A DNA stretch of 64,000 nt, taken from assembly GCF_025813715.1 (NCBI RefSeq), contig NZ_CP107534.1, positions 1 to 64,000 on the forward strand, read 5' to 3'. Within the stretch, counting starts at the first letter, position 1. Each line of letters begins with the position of its first letter. The DNA comes from Methylobacterium sp. FF17 (lineage in GTDB: Bacteria > Pseudomonadota > Alphaproteobacteria > Rhizobiales > Beijerinckiaceae). The notes under the pieces are model-generated. The model worked only from the letters and a program-made list of their open reading frames with translations, did not search any database and was not told where the DNA came from. Of the stretch, positions 1 through 8,771 are shown piece by piece. Made by a program: the position numbers and the translations under genes.

Positions 1-428
1 AAGGAACGGCGAGCTTGATGGTCTCGAACGCCATTGGCATGGCTGACTTAGTGGTGATCCCTATCCAGGGGTCCAGCATGGATGCGAAGGGGGGCGCAAA
101 AACCATCCGCCTCATTCGCAACCAGGAAAAGATGTCTCGCCGAAAGATCGCTCATGCCGTCGTGCTGACTCGTACCAGCGCAGCCATCACATCCCGTGCC
201 CTCCGCAATGTCTCGGAGCAGCTTCAGGCCGGCGGGATTGAGATTTTTGCAACGGCTATCGTCGAGCGCGCGGCCTACCGAGATCTCTTCGACTATGGCG
301 GCACCCTTATGACCCTGAACCCGTCGCAGACAAGCAACTTGGACAAGGCTGTTCAGAATGCTCGGGAGTTCGCCGGGGAGGTGGTCTCCAAGCTTAAGGC
401 AGCGGCCACCGCAAGGGCTGTGGCATGA
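1..428 (+). CDS. parA: ParA-family partition ATPase, C-terminal part (5' end outside window)
   Basis: This is the C-terminal part of a ParA/MinD-like ATPase; the frame is open to the first base, so the real start and the Walker A motif lie outside. The visible stretch has the family pattern of a hydrophobic strand ending in VVIPIQGSSMD, followed by a strand carrying VLTRTS and a helical tail. ParA ATPases move plasmid copies along the nucleoid with a centromere-binding partner. The next gene overlaps the stop codon by four bases (ATGA), the usual coupling of a partition operon. A second complete parA lies at 29.8-30.4 kb, so the window holds two partition loci. Confidence 0.85.
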   Translation, partial: GTASLMVSNAIGMADLVVIPIQGSSMDAKGGAKTIRLIRNQEKMSRRKIAHAVVLTRTSAAITSRALRNVSEQLQAGGIEIFATAIVERAAYRDLFDYGGTLMTLNPSQTSNLDKAVQNAREFAGEVVSKLKAAATARAVA

Positions 429-763
429 CGACCGGCAAGAGCCGCCAGTCGCTGGGCTTCGGTGATGAGTTGGACAACCTCGATCCCGCTGCCTGGGCAA
501 TGCCAGTTACTGAACGAGTCAAGCCTGACGAGGCGAAGAAGGCCGCTGAGGCTGCAGGCTTCCGCAGCCGTGAGCCCGCAGCCCCTACCTCGGCGCCGAA
601 GCAGCGCCGTCGACGGACTGGACGGAACGCGCAATTTAATTTGAAGACTACTCCGGAGACGATCGAGGCGTTTACCCGGATCGCGGACGCGCAGGGATGG
701 GGGCTCGGCGAGGCTTTCGAAAAAGCGACAGCATTGTTGGAACGCGAGACTTCGAAAAATTAG
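425..763 (+). CDS. Putative ParB-like / ribbon-helix-helix partner of ParA
   Basis: A 112-residue protein translationally coupled to the upstream parA (ATGA overlap). The N-terminal 65 residues are polar and probably disordered, ending in a basic patch (RRRRTGR). The last 45 residues (FNLKTTPETIEAF to the end) look like a ribbon-helix-helix fold: one strand, then two helices. RHH proteins of this size commonly act as the centromere-binding partner and autorepressor of ParA operons. That role is inferred from position and predicted fold. The stop codon lies inside the first of two direct repeats that could be its binding sites. Confidence 0.6.
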   Translation: MTTGKSRQSLGFGDELDNLDPAAWAMPVTERVKPDEAKKAAEAAGFRSREPAAPTSAPKQRRRRTGRNAQFNLKTTPETIEAFTRIADAQGWGLGEAFEKATALLERETSKN

Positions 764-791
764 CTACTTGGTATCTGTTAGCTACCAGGTA
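760..791 (+). repeat. Two direct repeats after the parA operon (candidate centromere or operator)
   Basis: TTAGCTACTTGGTA (760-773) and TTAGCTACCAGGTA (778-791) repeat with an 18-bp period. The second holds the palindrome TACC-A-GGTA. They overlap the end of the putative RHH gene. Binding by that protein is an inference. Confidence 0.45.
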
Positions 792-899
792 ATTCGTGAA
801 AGCCAGAGTCCTGGTGGATGGGTACGCCATCGATCACTGGGACCGGATGCTATTCATCGAGCGCTTCGAGCCTGCCGTCTAGCTTCAGCTTGCGAGCTG

Positions 900-1097
900 T
901 CACTTGGCGTCAATTCGCCCGATCTCGATCATGCTCAGCCTGTGCCGATGCCAGAGGCGCTTGCCGCCGATCACCATGGGCTGCGGAAACATTCCCTCGT
1001 CCACACGGCGATTGAACGTGTCCACGGACATGGTGACCATGTACGAGGCCGTGTCGGTATCAAGCCAGTCAGGGGGATACAGGCGTTCACGGCTCAT
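900..1097 (-). CDS. Small helix-turn-helix protein, AlpA/excisionase-like
   Basis: About 65 residues. The sequence LDTDTASYMVTMSVDTFNRRVDEGMFPQP has the MerR/AlpA-type helix-turn-helix layout, where a first-position choice of sheltering helix is followed by a recognition helix (TFNRRVDEG) and a short wing with GGKRLWHR. Such proteins regulate excision or act as small repressors on mobile elements. The start was set at the methionine before SRERLYPP; a longer form upstream is possible. No integrase sits beside it, so any excisionase role is unsupported. Confidence 0.6.
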   Translation of the reverse strand: MSRERLYPPDWLDTDTASYMVTMSVDTFNRRVDEGMFPQPMVIGGKRLWHRHRLSMIEIGRIDAK

Positions 1098-1169
1098 CGC
1101 TGGGCTCCTGGGGGGTAGAACCATAAGCCTGTAATCGAGGTTGGCGGGAGGACCCTAAGGAGGATCTCC

Positions 1170-1667
1170 ATGTCAGTACCCAGCAGCCTGCAAGACGTCT
1201 ATCTCGATGAGTTAAAAGATAATTGGTCGGCCAACGATCAGATGGCCCGCATCGTCCAGCAGATGAGCCAGAAGGCGAGCGATGCGAAGCTCAAGCAGAT
1301 GCTGGAACGCTCCGTCGAGGGCATCAACAAGCACACCGGTTTCCTCAAGAGCCTGATCGAACAGGCTGGCGGAGAGGTCGAGCCTGAGCACTGCAAGGGT
1401 ATGGAAGGTCTCGTCAGTGAAGCTCGCAAGCACACCTCTGAGGAAGCTCCGCAAGATGGTAAGCTGCGCGACGTGGTGATCATCGCTCAGTACCAGCGCA
1501 TGTCACATTATGGACTTGCCGGGTTCGGCACGGCGGCAGCCTACGCCAAGGCGCTGGGCAAGTCCGAGGACGAACAGAAGCTTAAGCAGGCTGTTTCTGA
1601 GATCTACAAGGGCGATGAGTTCGCCAGCCAGTTAGCTGAGAACCTGCAACAGGTGGCCACCAAGTAG
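1170..1667 (+). CDS. DUF892 (YciE/YciF-like) ferritin-fold stress protein
   Basis: A 165-residue protein matching the DUF892 family. It begins with the family signature LQDVYLDELKD, and the four-helix bundle continues through Glu/His-rich stretches such as KHTGFLKSLIEQAG and AQYQRMSHYGL. Family members are ferritin-like, bind metal at carboxylates and histidines, and are induced by osmotic, heat or oxidative stress; their biochemical activity is not settled. A strong ribosome site (AAGGAGGA) sits just before the ATG. It stands apart from its neighbours and is probably monocistronic. Confidence 0.88.
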   Translation: MSVPSSLQDVYLDELKDNWSANDQMARIVQQMSQKASDAKLKQMLERSVEGINKHTGFLKSLIEQAGGEVEPEHCKGMEGLVSEARKHTSEEAPQDGKLRDVVIIAQYQRMSHYGLAGFGTAAAYAKALGKSEDEQKLKQAVSEIYKGDEFASQLAENLQQVATK

Positions 1668-1814
1668 TTGGCGGCGCTGTCGCGAAAGCGGCCGCGCTCT
1701 CACTGCAAGGAACCTCCCTGCATCGTCGTTCAGCAGGTTGATACGGCAGCGGTGAACTATGTTGCTGCAGTCCAGGTTGAGCAGGAGCTAAAAACAATTC
1801 TGGAGGAAGTTCCC

Positions 1815-2435
1815 ATGTCACGTCTCAGCATGCTCTGCGGGGCTGCAGCCCTTTCCACCCTCAGCCTCATTCCGGCTGCCGCCTTCGCTCAGGAAGGTGG
1901 GCCCTGCACGGATGACATCGCCAAGCTGAGGCGGGAACTCAGCACTCAGGTTGGCATGGGGGCGCCCGTCTCCGAACCCGATTATGGTCAGCGCAAGGGG
2001 CCGAACGAGGCTTCAGACCAGAAGTCAGCTGGAAACACAGGTAGCAACGTCAAACCAGTTGGCACTCCCGAGACAGACCGCGCTCAACAAGGTGGAGCCT
2101 CCCGAGAAAGCGGCGGTACGCCGGGCACGGTCGGCGGCGTCTCGGGGCCTACAGCTGCGGCTACCGGAACGGGGCAGGCAGATGCAGTGGCAAGCGGGCG
2201 CATCGCGACCTCTCCGGAAGACGTGAGGCGCCAATCGGAGAATAGGCCCACTGCGGCTGCAGCCGCAGCGAAGGGTGGCGATGCGAAGGCGTCCGCTGAC
2301 TTATCCGCTGAGGACAAGGTTTCCCAGGCGAAGATGGCTCTGCAGCGTGCAACGGACCTCAATGCCAAGGGCGATCAGTCCTGCCGTGAGGCGCTCCAAC
2401 AGGCGCAGAAACTCATGCCGCAGCAGGGTCGCTGA
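1815..2435 (+). CDS. Secreted low-complexity hypothetical protein
   Basis: A 206-residue protein with a clear Sec signal peptide (residues 1-24, hydrophobic core then AAAFA before the mature end). The middle (about residues 50-140) is rich in Gly, Ala, Thr and Ser and probably disordered. The C-terminal part (DKVSQAKMALQRATDLNAKGDQSCREALQQAQKLM) is helical with one Cys, and another Cys sits near the mature N-terminus, so a disulfide is possible. The start with GGAGGAAG upstream was chosen over an earlier in-frame start 147 bases before. Function unknown; a periplasmic location is likely. Confidence 0.75.
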   Translation: MSRLSMLCGAAALSTLSLIPAAAFAQEGGPCTDDIAKLRRELSTQVGMGAPVSEPDYGQRKGPNEASDQKSAGNTGSNVKPVGTPETDRAQQGGASRESGGTPGTVGGVSGPTAAATGTGQADAVASGRIATSPEDVRRQSENRPTAAAAAAKGGDAKASADLSAEDKVSQAKMALQRATDLNAKGDQSCREALQQAQKLMPQQGR

Positions 2436-3011
2436 GCACGATCCAGGGTTGGCTGCATAAGTCTGTCTCCTAAGCCCCTTTGCGCGGTCTGCCCGCTTCT
2501 GCCTTGAGGCCGTTTTTATGTGAGCCGTAACGTGGGTGAATTCGCTGGGTCTCCGCTGAGGGCAGTCTGAGTTGGCTGGTCACTCTCCTCGCGGAAGGCC
2601 AGTGGTGGCCTCGCTCTTGTTTCCTCCTGATTACGAAGAGCGGGGCCACGCCTCTAGACTTGAGTATTCCGTTAATTCTGAAGGTCTCTCTAATGCGTCT
2701 GCTTAAGTCTGAGAGAGATAATATAATTAGTATTTTTTATTTTGTAGAAGCAGTATGCCAGCAACGCTCAAATCTACTGCATAGATATTACTATCGACAC
2801 CACAGTTCTGTCCGAAGTGGAGTGGGTGCAGATAAAGCAGGAAGGGGACAATGAGGAGACTGCCTGATCGGCCGCGCAGGCTCGCCAAGCTGGTCGAACC
2901 GAGTTTCTCCTAATCATGAAAGGGCGCCTTTGACAGGCTCGATCCTGGTTTCGTCGCAGAGAACGGGGGAGGGGCCGTCATCCGGTTTCGCGAGAAGAAG
3001 GCGCCGGTCGA
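2436..3011. other. Gene-free interval with AT-rich patch
   Basis: No convincing gene seen. Bases about 2660-2800 are clearly richer in A+T than the surroundings (TATAATTAGTATTTTTTATTTT-like stretch), which could be a promoter region or a recently acquired segment. Short open frames here lack a ribosome site and protein-like composition. Confidence 0.4.
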
Positions 3012-3173
3012 GTGAGCGCTGTCCGGAACGAGTGGACGAAGCTGATAGTCGCCTATTTCAACACCATCGCAGGCAGCCTATTCACGGCCGGTGTCGTAAC
3101 TCCTTTGGCCGCCGCTACGTTTGGCGTTGTCGGGGCGGGCGACGTCGCCTTTTACGGGCGTTGCACAGCGTAG
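3012..3173 (+). CDS. Small membrane protein, hypothetical
   Basis: A 53-residue frame starting at GTG. The product begins MSAVRNEWTKLIVAYFNTIA and continues with a hydrophobic helix rich in Ala, Gly and Val, then a short charged end. It resembles the one-helix inner-membrane proteins common in this window. The GTG start is the only one that gives the amphipathic N-terminus; no clear ribosome site. It converges on the Crp-type gene downstream. Function unknown. Confidence 0.4.
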   Translation: MSAVRNEWTKLIVAYFNTIAGSLFTAGVVTPLAAATFGVVGAGDVAFYGRCTA

Positions 3174-3199
3174 CGTTCGCTGTCCCAGGTCCAGGGCTA

Positions 3200-4054
3200 T
3201 CAAAGCCGCTCGGATCGCCGGATCTTCACCGTCCCGAGGCTGACACCTTCGATGGCGAGACGATGGTTTGGCGCCGAGTACTCGGTTCGGATCTCCGTCA
3301 ATGGTTCGTCTATCGCGATGAGGTTTGCGTCCTCCTCCACAAGTAGGTAGCTCGCCTCGAACTCGGCCAAGGCTTGCAGCCCAAACCAGTCTGAGATGAC
3401 CAACCGGCGATTTCTGAGTTCGATCAGCCGCTTGTGTCTGAGTTCCTGAAGCGAACGATTTACGTGCACGCATGATAGACCAGTGATTTCGGCAAGATCC
3501 GTCTGCCTCAAGGGCAGTTCATAGCTCCGCCCTTGTGTCCGACCGGCAATGCGGTAGCGGACATACAATTCGCAAAGGAGATGCGCCAATCGTTCAACGG
3601 CGGTACGCGCTCCAACGTTTATTAGCCACTCTTGAAGGGTCGCCTCATTCGCCAGGGTGCTTGTGTGCAGGGCGCGTACGAGGTTTGGGTGCTGTTGCAG
3701 TCTGCCGATCGTCTCAGGTGTAATCCACGCGATCCGGCAGGGGGAAAGCGTCTCGATGGAATGGCGCATCTTATTCTGGCGGAAACGCTCCAAATCGCAG
3801 ATATCGCCAGGGATGAGCAGCGCGAGGATTTGACGCCGCCCGCTCTTGCGCTGTTTGAAGTGACAGGCCAGCCCATCCAAGAGCACGAAAGCACCGGAGG
3901 GGTCATCACCTTCGGCAACGAGGGTGGTTCGTATCTCGATCGGCTTGGCTGATCCGCTGACCTCTTGCAGAAATGTTCGCTCGATATCCGATAGGCGGGT
4001 GAAGCCTTCGAGTTTGCGGATCGCAGGGTTCTGCGATTGCAGTGAGTTGGGCAT
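3200..4054 (-). CDS. Crp/Fnr-family transcription regulator with C-terminal extension
   Basis: An N-terminal cyclic-nucleotide-binding-type domain (about residues 20-140, with GAFVLLDGLACHFKQ and the LIPGDICDLE turn) is followed by a winged helix (about 175-235) carrying the recognition segment ITGLSCVHVNRSLQELR. No Fnr-type Cys cluster is visible. At about 284 residues it is some 50 longer than usual because of a tail after the wing. The ATG at 4054 was preferred; an in-frame GTG lies two codons upstream. It is one of three Crp-type regulators in the window; targets and ligand are unknown. Confidence 0.85.
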   Translation of the reverse strand: MPNSLQSQNPAIRKLEGFTRLSDIERTFLQEVSGSAKPIEIRTTLVAEGDDPSGAFVLLDGLACHFKQRKSGRRQILALLIPGDICDLERFRQNKMRHSIETLSPCRIAWITPETIGRLQQHPNLVRALHTSTLANEATLQEWLINVGARTAVERLAHLLCELYVRYRIAGRTQGRSYELPLRQTDLAEITGLSCVHVNRSLQELRHKRLIELRNRRLVISDWFGLQALAEFEASYLLVEEDANLIAIDEPLTEIRTEYSAPNHRLAIEGVSLGTVKIRRSERL

Positions 4055-4456
4055 TGGCACTTTGTGCAGCCGTGCACACCCCTATGACGCATCGGATCGA
4101 CGCCTCAACAGAGAACACAATTTCGTGAGAGTCAAATTCAGTATTCAGGATTTTCGTCCTTCGTTCAATCGGCAAACTTCAGTTCGTGCAAGATAAAACC
4201 TCCGGTTGAAATTGGATATATATTCAATGATTTATGTTGAAATTTGCGAAATTGGTTACGGCAAATCCTCAAGTCAGAATGAGAGTCGCGCTCCAACATC
4301 CGATCACTGCTAGCGAGTGGTGGCAGCTATGTCGGGATGTTGCGGTTGGAAACGCCCAACCCCGCTCATTCGGAAGCTGCTTGATGTAACATGACTTGAT
4401 AACCATTCCGAGATGTACGATGAGACCTTGTGGTGGCACAACAGCAGTACAGCAGC
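4055..4456. promoter_or_regulatory. Divergent intergenic region, AT-rich
   Basis: About 400 bases between the divergent crp-type and mucR-type genes. Bases 4195-4265 are AT-rich (several TATA/ATTT stretches) and probably hold promoters for both. MucR-type proteins favour AT-rich DNA, so autoregulation is plausible. No gene seen. Confidence 0.4.
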
Positions 4457-4930
4457 ATGTCAGAGAACACAGAAGCTCAAACCCTCGATTTCGTTGAACT
4501 CGCAGGCGATATCGTCTCCGCGTATGTCTCGAACAATCCTGTCTGGCCTGCTGGCCTGCCGGACCTGATCCGGGATGTTCACGCCGCGCTTCAAGCGCTT
4601 GCCTCCGGGCTTCCCATGGTTGAACCCGAGACCGAAACTGAGAAGCCGAGCGCCGCTCAGATCCGCAAGTCGGTGATGCCGGACGGCATCGTCAGCTTCC
4701 TGGATGGGAAGACATACAAGACCCTGAAGCGTCACCTCGGGGTGCATGGCCTTGACCCACATAGCTACCGTCAGCGCTACGGCCTGCCGGCCGATTACCC
4801 GATGGTCGCTCCATCCTATGCAGCGCAGCGCTCCGCCCTGGCCAAGTCCTTCGGCCTCGGTCGGGTTGCCGATCGCACCGAGGACTATGAGATCCAGCCG
4901 AAGGCCAAGGGCCGAAAGAAGGTTGCCTGA
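4457..4930 (+). CDS. MucR/Ros-family transcription regulator lacking zinc cysteines
   Basis: A 157-residue protein with the MucR/Ros layout: N-terminal helical region beginning VELAGDIVSAYVSNN, then a DNA-binding domain (about residues 75-140) with KTYKTLKRHLGVHGLDP and the family hallmark YGLPADYPMVAPSYAAQRS. Where zinc-binding members carry Cys before the KxxKxLKRHL helix, this protein reads IVSFLDGK, so the Cys pair is absent. Some Ros/MucR homologs, such as those of Mesorhizobium, are known to fold without zinc. MucR proteins silence AT-rich horizontally acquired genes. An upstream GTG nine codons earlier was rejected. Confidence 0.88.
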   Translation: MSENTEAQTLDFVELAGDIVSAYVSNNPVWPAGLPDLIRDVHAALQALASGLPMVEPETETEKPSAAQIRKSVMPDGIVSFLDGKTYKTLKRHLGVHGLDPHSYRQRYGLPADYPMVAPSYAAQRSALAKSFGLGRVADRTEDYEIQPKAKGRKKVA

Positions 4931-5075
4931 AGCCGTGTTGTGGCGGCGGATTGGCATCCCCGCCTACACCAACTGAGCAACATGCTGTTGCTGGAAATTG
5001 GAAGGTCCCTCGCGAAACGATCGGATGACTAGCTACGCGGCGAGATGAACTAGGCTCTGTTCTCTGCTGCCAGCT

Positions 5076-5360
5076 TCACTGACAGGCGTTCCGGCGGGCA
5101 TGCATCGTCTTCCCTGTCTTGAAGGCTATCACCAGCTTGTCGGCCACCAGAACCGCTTCTCCGGTCCTGGGATCTCGGATCGTGCGAACCCCATGAGACC
5201 TCACAGCAAAGGCTCCGAAGCCACGAAGCTCCAGCCGATCGCCGGCCATGAGGGCGTCCGAGATCCGGTTCAGAATGGCGTTCACCACCAGCTCGACGTC
5301 TCGCTCGTAGAGGTGCGGGTTCTGCGCTGCGATGCGGAGGATCAGTTCGGACTTGATCAT
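5076..5360 (-). CDS. IHF/HU-family DNA-bending protein (IhfB-like)
   Basis: A 94-residue protein. It opens with MIKSELI, has two N-terminal helices (residues 3-40) and then the beta-arm region with the signature [15 protein letters not shown] and [12 protein letters not shown]. The Pro in the arm tip (RDPRTG) is the residue that intercalates to bend DNA. This fits the beta subunit of integration host factor or a plasmid HU. IHF helps replication initiation, recombination and sigma-54 promoters. The frame stays open far upstream but only this start gives a normal family length. Confidence 0.9.
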   Translation of the reverse strand: MIKSELILRIAAQNPHLYERDVELVVNAILNRISDALMAGDRLELRGFGAFAVRSHGVRTIRDPRTGEAVLVADKLVIAFKTGKTMHARRNACQ

Positions 5361-5510
5361 AGGCCGGGGCGAGACCCGATCCCTACGGTCGAGGCAAGGG
5401 CTGCCAGTGCGAGCAACTGACTCATCGCCCTGACTTCGGTAAGTCCGAACATATTGCCGCACACGGTGCACACGACGAAACTTGGCCGCTTGCCCGAACG
5501 ATCTCGGTTC

Positions 5511-5954
5511 ATGTGGTATCTCTATGGTCTGACAATCCTCGCTGGTCTCGCGAACGCGATCCAGCCCGGACAAAACGCGACGCTTTCGAAGTCGCTGAGC
5601 ATGCCGATTACGGCCGCCCTCATCATTTTGTTCGTCAGCACGGGAACGATGCTCGTCGGCGGTCTGGCGGTTGGCAAGCTTGAAATTCCCTCCGGACAGC
5701 AGCTTGCGCAGGTCCCGTGGTGGGGGTGGCTGGGCGGATGCTTGAGCGTCCTCCTGATCCTCGCTCAGCTTTATGCCTCGCCGGCCATTGGAGCCGCATC
5801 TTTCCTCGGGATCATCGTCACCGTGGGGGTCTTGGCTTCGCTGATGCTCGATAACTATGGCTGGGTCGGCTTCGAAGTCCATCCGGCCAGCTTATGGCGC
5901 ATCCTCGGCGCGGCACTCATGGTCATCGGGGTCGGCATCGTCGCCCTGTTCTAG
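5511..5954 (+). CDS. DUF606/DMT-superfamily membrane protein, copy 1
   Basis: A 147-residue protein with five predicted transmembrane helices and the DUF606 (YdcZ-type) pattern: [29 protein letters not shown] at the start, VPWWGWLGG in the middle and [21 protein letters not shown] at the end. The family belongs to the drug/metabolite transporter superfamily; substrates are mostly unknown. Two much more similar copies lie at 13.3 and 18.9 kb on the other strand; this copy is the diverged one. The start at the MWYLYG methionine matches the start of both other copies. Confidence 0.85.
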   Translation: MWYLYGLTILAGLANAIQPGQNATLSKSLSMPITAALIILFVSTGTMLVGGLAVGKLEIPSGQQLAQVPWWGWLGGCLSVLLILAQLYASPAIGAASFLGIIVTVGVLASLMLDNYGWVGFEVHPASLWRILGAALMVIGVGIVALF

Positions 5955-6090
5955 CTCCTCTCACAGACGTTCTGGCCAAAACCAGATGGGCAGAAATCCA
6001 CCGGAACGGACCTAGCGGGTGGGTACTGCGCGTCAGATCTCACCTCTGGGTGACGCATTCCCGATTTGGTGCCGCACCGCGATGGCACGC

Positions 6091-6207
6091 TTGAGGACCG
6101 GCTAACCAGCCTCGGCTATCCTGCCGGCGAGCCAAGTTGCGTATCAGCTCAGCGTCGTGTGGACACGACATACCCCGCCAGCCCGTGATCAGATCGGGCG
6201 GCGGGGC
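6091..6207 (+). ncRNA. Structured repeat copy A (candidate RNA element or 5' leader)
   Basis: About 116 bases that recur at 9531-9645 with high identity. A strong terminal hairpin (6173-6206) has arms CCCCGCC-A-GCCCG and CGGGC-GGCGGGG around the invariant loop TGATCAGAT. Upstream smaller stems pair GAGC/GCTC and CGGC/GCCG, and changes between the copies keep pairing. There is no T-run, so it is not a normal terminator. Strand is assumed from the small gene 74 bases downstream. Check Rfam, including motifs described from Methylobacterium. Confidence 0.5.
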
Positions 6208-6280
6208 TTCGTATAATGCATGCATCTCTCTCTCGACGCGCCGCGTTTCCATCTGCCGCGCTTGGCGGTCGGAGTCCGGC

Positions 6281-6529
6281 ATGTTCAACCCCTTCCTCTC
6301 GATCATGATGCTCGCCTTCGAGGCTCAGAAGGTAATCGAACTGCGGCTCGTCAGGATCGCATGGGGTGGCGTTGAGGCTCAGGCCGAGATGCAATCGATG
6401 GTGTCGGAAAAAATCAACGCCGCTATGGAAGCGACTGGGACCCTGATGATGGGCGGCTCCCATGAGACCGTCATCAACCGCTACCGCGAGCATGTGGCAG
6501 CCAACACCAAACGCCTGACGGCTGCCTAA
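6281..6529 (+). CDS. Hypothetical small protein, helical (phasin-like size and composition)
   Basis: An 82-residue protein, mostly helical: FNPFLSIMMLAFEAQKVIELRL, then EAQAEMQSMVSEKINAAMEA and a polar tail. The pattern of an amphipathic start and an Ala/Glu-rich second half resembles small phasin-type proteins, but I do not recognise a specific family. The ATG at 6281 was chosen because it begins the protein-like part; earlier in-frame codons run through the structured repeat. The gene starts 74 bases after that repeat, the same spacing as at 9718. Confidence 0.6.
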   Translation: MFNPFLSIMMLAFEAQKVIELRLVRIAWGGVEAQAEMQSMVSEKINAAMEATGTLMMGGSHETVINRYREHVAANTKRLTAA

Positions 6530-6548
6530 GACATGCTCTTCATCCCCC

Positions 6549-6722
6549 ATGAAACAGCAGCGATTTGACCCAACAAGCCCTCTCCGGGTTAGAGCCGAAG
6601 CGGTTGGCGAAGAGCCCTTTCCTTGGGCTTGGGCGATCTATAGAGGCGCGATCCCCTTCCTCATCGTGCGCTCCCGGCCCGAGTACCGTAAGCGTACCGA
6701 TGCACTGGAGGCAGGCTCTTAA
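6549..6722 (+). CDS. Small hypothetical protein
   Basis: A 57-residue frame beginning MKQQRFDPTSPLRV. It holds EPFPWAWAIYRGAIPFLIVRSRPEY, an aromatic-rich stretch typical of small cytosolic proteins, then a charged tail. The start lies 19 bases after the stop of the previous gene, so the two may be co-transcribed. No family recognised. Confidence 0.5.
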   Translation: MKQQRFDPTSPLRVRAEAVGEEPFPWAWAIYRGAIPFLIVRSRPEYRKRTDALEAGS

Positions 6723-6877
6723 GCTGCTACAGATGTAGGGCGCCGGTTACGTGCCGGGATCATAGAGGAGGAAACGATCTGACTAGAGGGCGCATAGATA
6801 CGAAAAATTGACTCGGTGTTTTTACATGGCTGCAAGCCGCGGGGTGCATCGTCGTGTTCGAGTGAGGACAGACAACG

Positions 6878-8602
6878 ATGCTCGGGCAGTTGGCAGACAG
6901 GATTTCTCTACAGCGCCAGATTACCCTGTTTGCTGGAGCCATCGGCCTTTTCATCGTCGGGGCTACCACAGCTGGATCTGCCTTGTTGGCGAGCGGTCAG
7001 GCAACCGACATGGCTCGTAACGCCCTTCTCCAAGTTGCTCGATCCGTTGCTGATCGCCTGGATCAAGATATGGCCGAACGCCTGCGCGAGATCCGTAACG
7101 TCGCCGCGCTTCAGCCTTTGCAGCCCCACTGGCTGGAGAATACAGGCAGCCTCCGCCAGGTCATGGAGACGATGCAGAAGTCCCTTCCAGATTATGCCTG
7201 GATTGGGTTCGCCGATACGAGCGGCCAGGTGCGAGCCGCAACAGGGGGCATTCTCGAAGGCGTGAGCGTTGCTCAGCGACCCTGGTTCAACAGCGGCATG
7301 AAGGGCGTCGCTATTGAGGACGTGCACCTGGCGAAACTGCTGCAATCCCTTCTTAAGCCCAGCGTCGACGGGACGCCCTTCCGGTTTGTTGATGTCGCGG
7401 CTCCTGTAACCGACGCCTCGGGGCAGGTCATTGGTGTGCTTGGAAGCCATCTCAGTTGGAGCTGGGCCGATGTTGTACGACGGGAGGTTCTCTCTTCGCG
7501 AAGTCCCGAGCTGAAGGAGGAGATTATCGTTCTTGATCGCGCTGGTCGCGTTCTACTCGGACCAAGTCTCGGATCTTCCCCGTTCGCGCCTGAAGATCTC
7601 GCTGCAGGGCATTTCATTGCTCGCAGCGCGGACGGAGACAGGCTAGCGACCGCTTCTCCTACTCACGGCCGTGGCGACTACCCAGGGCTCGGATGGATCG
7701 TGGTTGCCCTTCAGCCGGTCAATACCGCGCTTGCGACGGCCAATCGCCTGACCAGCCTCATCCTGCTTCTAGGTCTAGGCGCGGGCACTCTTGGCGTTGT
7801 GGGCATCTTCCTGGTTGCGACCCGCCTAAGTCGACCGCTGGCGCAGCTCACGGCCGCTGTCGATCGGATTGGGCGCGAGCCGAATTCAACGATGACAAAG
7901 CGGGTTCATGGGTCTCCCGAGGTGCTGCAGCTTTCCGCAGCCGTGCGATCTCTGCTGAGGCGCATCGGTACGGCCGAGGCCGAAGCCCGCGACGTGGGCG
8001 CCGAAGCGTCGAAAGCTGTTCACGCTGCGCAAGACCGTGTCAGGCGGCTAGGCGCCGACCTGCATGCGATGCAGCTTCTTGCGGATACAGATGGGCTCAC
8101 GGGCCTCCTCAACCGACGCGCCTTCCTGCCCCTTGCGAAGGATGCCATGAGCTACTTCAAGAGGTATCGGCGCTCGATTTCCGTATTGATGATCGACATC
8201 GATCATTTCAAGCGCGTCAATGATCTCTACGGGCATGCGGCCGGCGACGTGGTGATACGTCAGATCGGCGGCATCATCAGTGATGCCATCCGGACCACGG
8301 ACAAGGTGGCCCGTTTCGGGGGTGAGGAATTTGTTGTGCTGCTCCGTGAAACGGATGCAGTTGGTGCGGCCGTTATCGCAGAGAGAATACGCAGAACGGT
8401 GGCGACTACTGTTTTTGAGCCGGACAGCAGCCGCCTTCTTGCAACCATCAGCGTTGGCATAGCTGAGGCTGAGCACACCGATGAAGATATTGACCGTACG
8501 ATAGAGCGAGCGGATCGAGCCCTTTACGATGCCAAATCACGGGGACGTAATTGTGTGCGCTCGTTTGAGGTGGAAGCAACTGATCTGCGAGCGGCCGCCT
8601 AA
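6878..8602 (+). CDS. Membrane diguanylate cyclase: Cache - HAMP - GGDEF
   Basis: A 574-residue sensor cyclase that would make c-di-GMP from two GTP. Residues about 16-40 and 288-311 are transmembrane helices bracketing a periplasmic dCache-type domain (PDYAWIGFADTSGQV, RPWFNSG). A HAMP segment follows (RLSRPLAQLTAAVDRI), then a helical linker and the GGDEF domain (about 400-565). The active-site signature is GGEEF near residue 481, with DIDHFK for metal binding. RTTD five residues before GGEEF is a complete inhibitory I-site, so product feedback is expected. It stands alone and is the most complete membrane cyclase here. Confidence 0.95.
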   Translation: MLGQLADRISLQRQITLFAGAIGLFIVGATTAGSALLASGQATDMARNALLQVARSVADRLDQDMAERLREIRNVAALQPLQPHWLENTGSLRQVMETMQKSLPDYAWIGFADTSGQVRAATGGILEGVSVAQRPWFNSGMKGVAIEDVHLAKLLQSLLKPSVDGTPFRFVDVAAPVTDASGQVIGVLGSHLSWSWADVVRREVLSSRSPELKEEIIVLDRAGRVLLGPSLGSSPFAPEDLAAGHFIARSADGDRLATASPTHGRGDYPGLGWIVVALQPVNTALATANRLTSLILLLGLGAGTLGVVGIFLVATRLSRPLAQLTAAVDRIGREPNSTMTKRVHGSPEVLQLSAAVRSLLRRIGTAEAEARDVGAEASKAVHAAQDRVRRLGADLHAMQLLADTDGLTGLLNRRAFLPLAKDAMSYFKRYRRSISVLMIDIDHFKRVNDLYGHAAGDVVIRQIGGIISDAIRTTDKVARFGGEEFVVLLRETDAVGAAVIAERIRRTVATTVFEPDSSRLLATISVGIAEAEHTDEDIDRTIERADRALYDAKSRGRNCVRSFEVEATDLRAAA

Positions 8603-8723
8603 CTGCAGATTCCTCGCTCAGAAGTGTGTTTGATCGACCATTAACCGGTCTGCGCCGTCTCAATACTAAGTCGTACCTCTGCCTAGCATGCAATGTAAAG
8701 AGAATGGTTCCGCTTACTTTTCG

Positions 8724-8731
8724 TTAACCAT
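8724..8731 (+). promoter_or_regulatory. CtrA-type half site TTAACCAT
   Basis: TTAACCAT, the half site known for CtrA in Caulobacter, ends 40 bases before the GTG of the next gene. The paralogous gene at 46123-46488 has the same octamer 41 bases before its GTG. Binding is inferred. Confidence 0.5.
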
Positions 8732-8771
8732 AGCCTGACCACTCTGCCGGCATCAGTAGGCAGGATTGACC

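Noticed and set aside
2930-3346. 138-codon plus-strand frame
   Set aside because: Overlaps the Crp gene end and has basic irregular composition; a 53-codon frame in another phase is more protein-like.
6173-6206. Intrinsic terminator reading of the structured repeat hairpin
   Set aside because: No T-run, a conserved loop and upstream conserved stems argue for a leader or RNA element instead.
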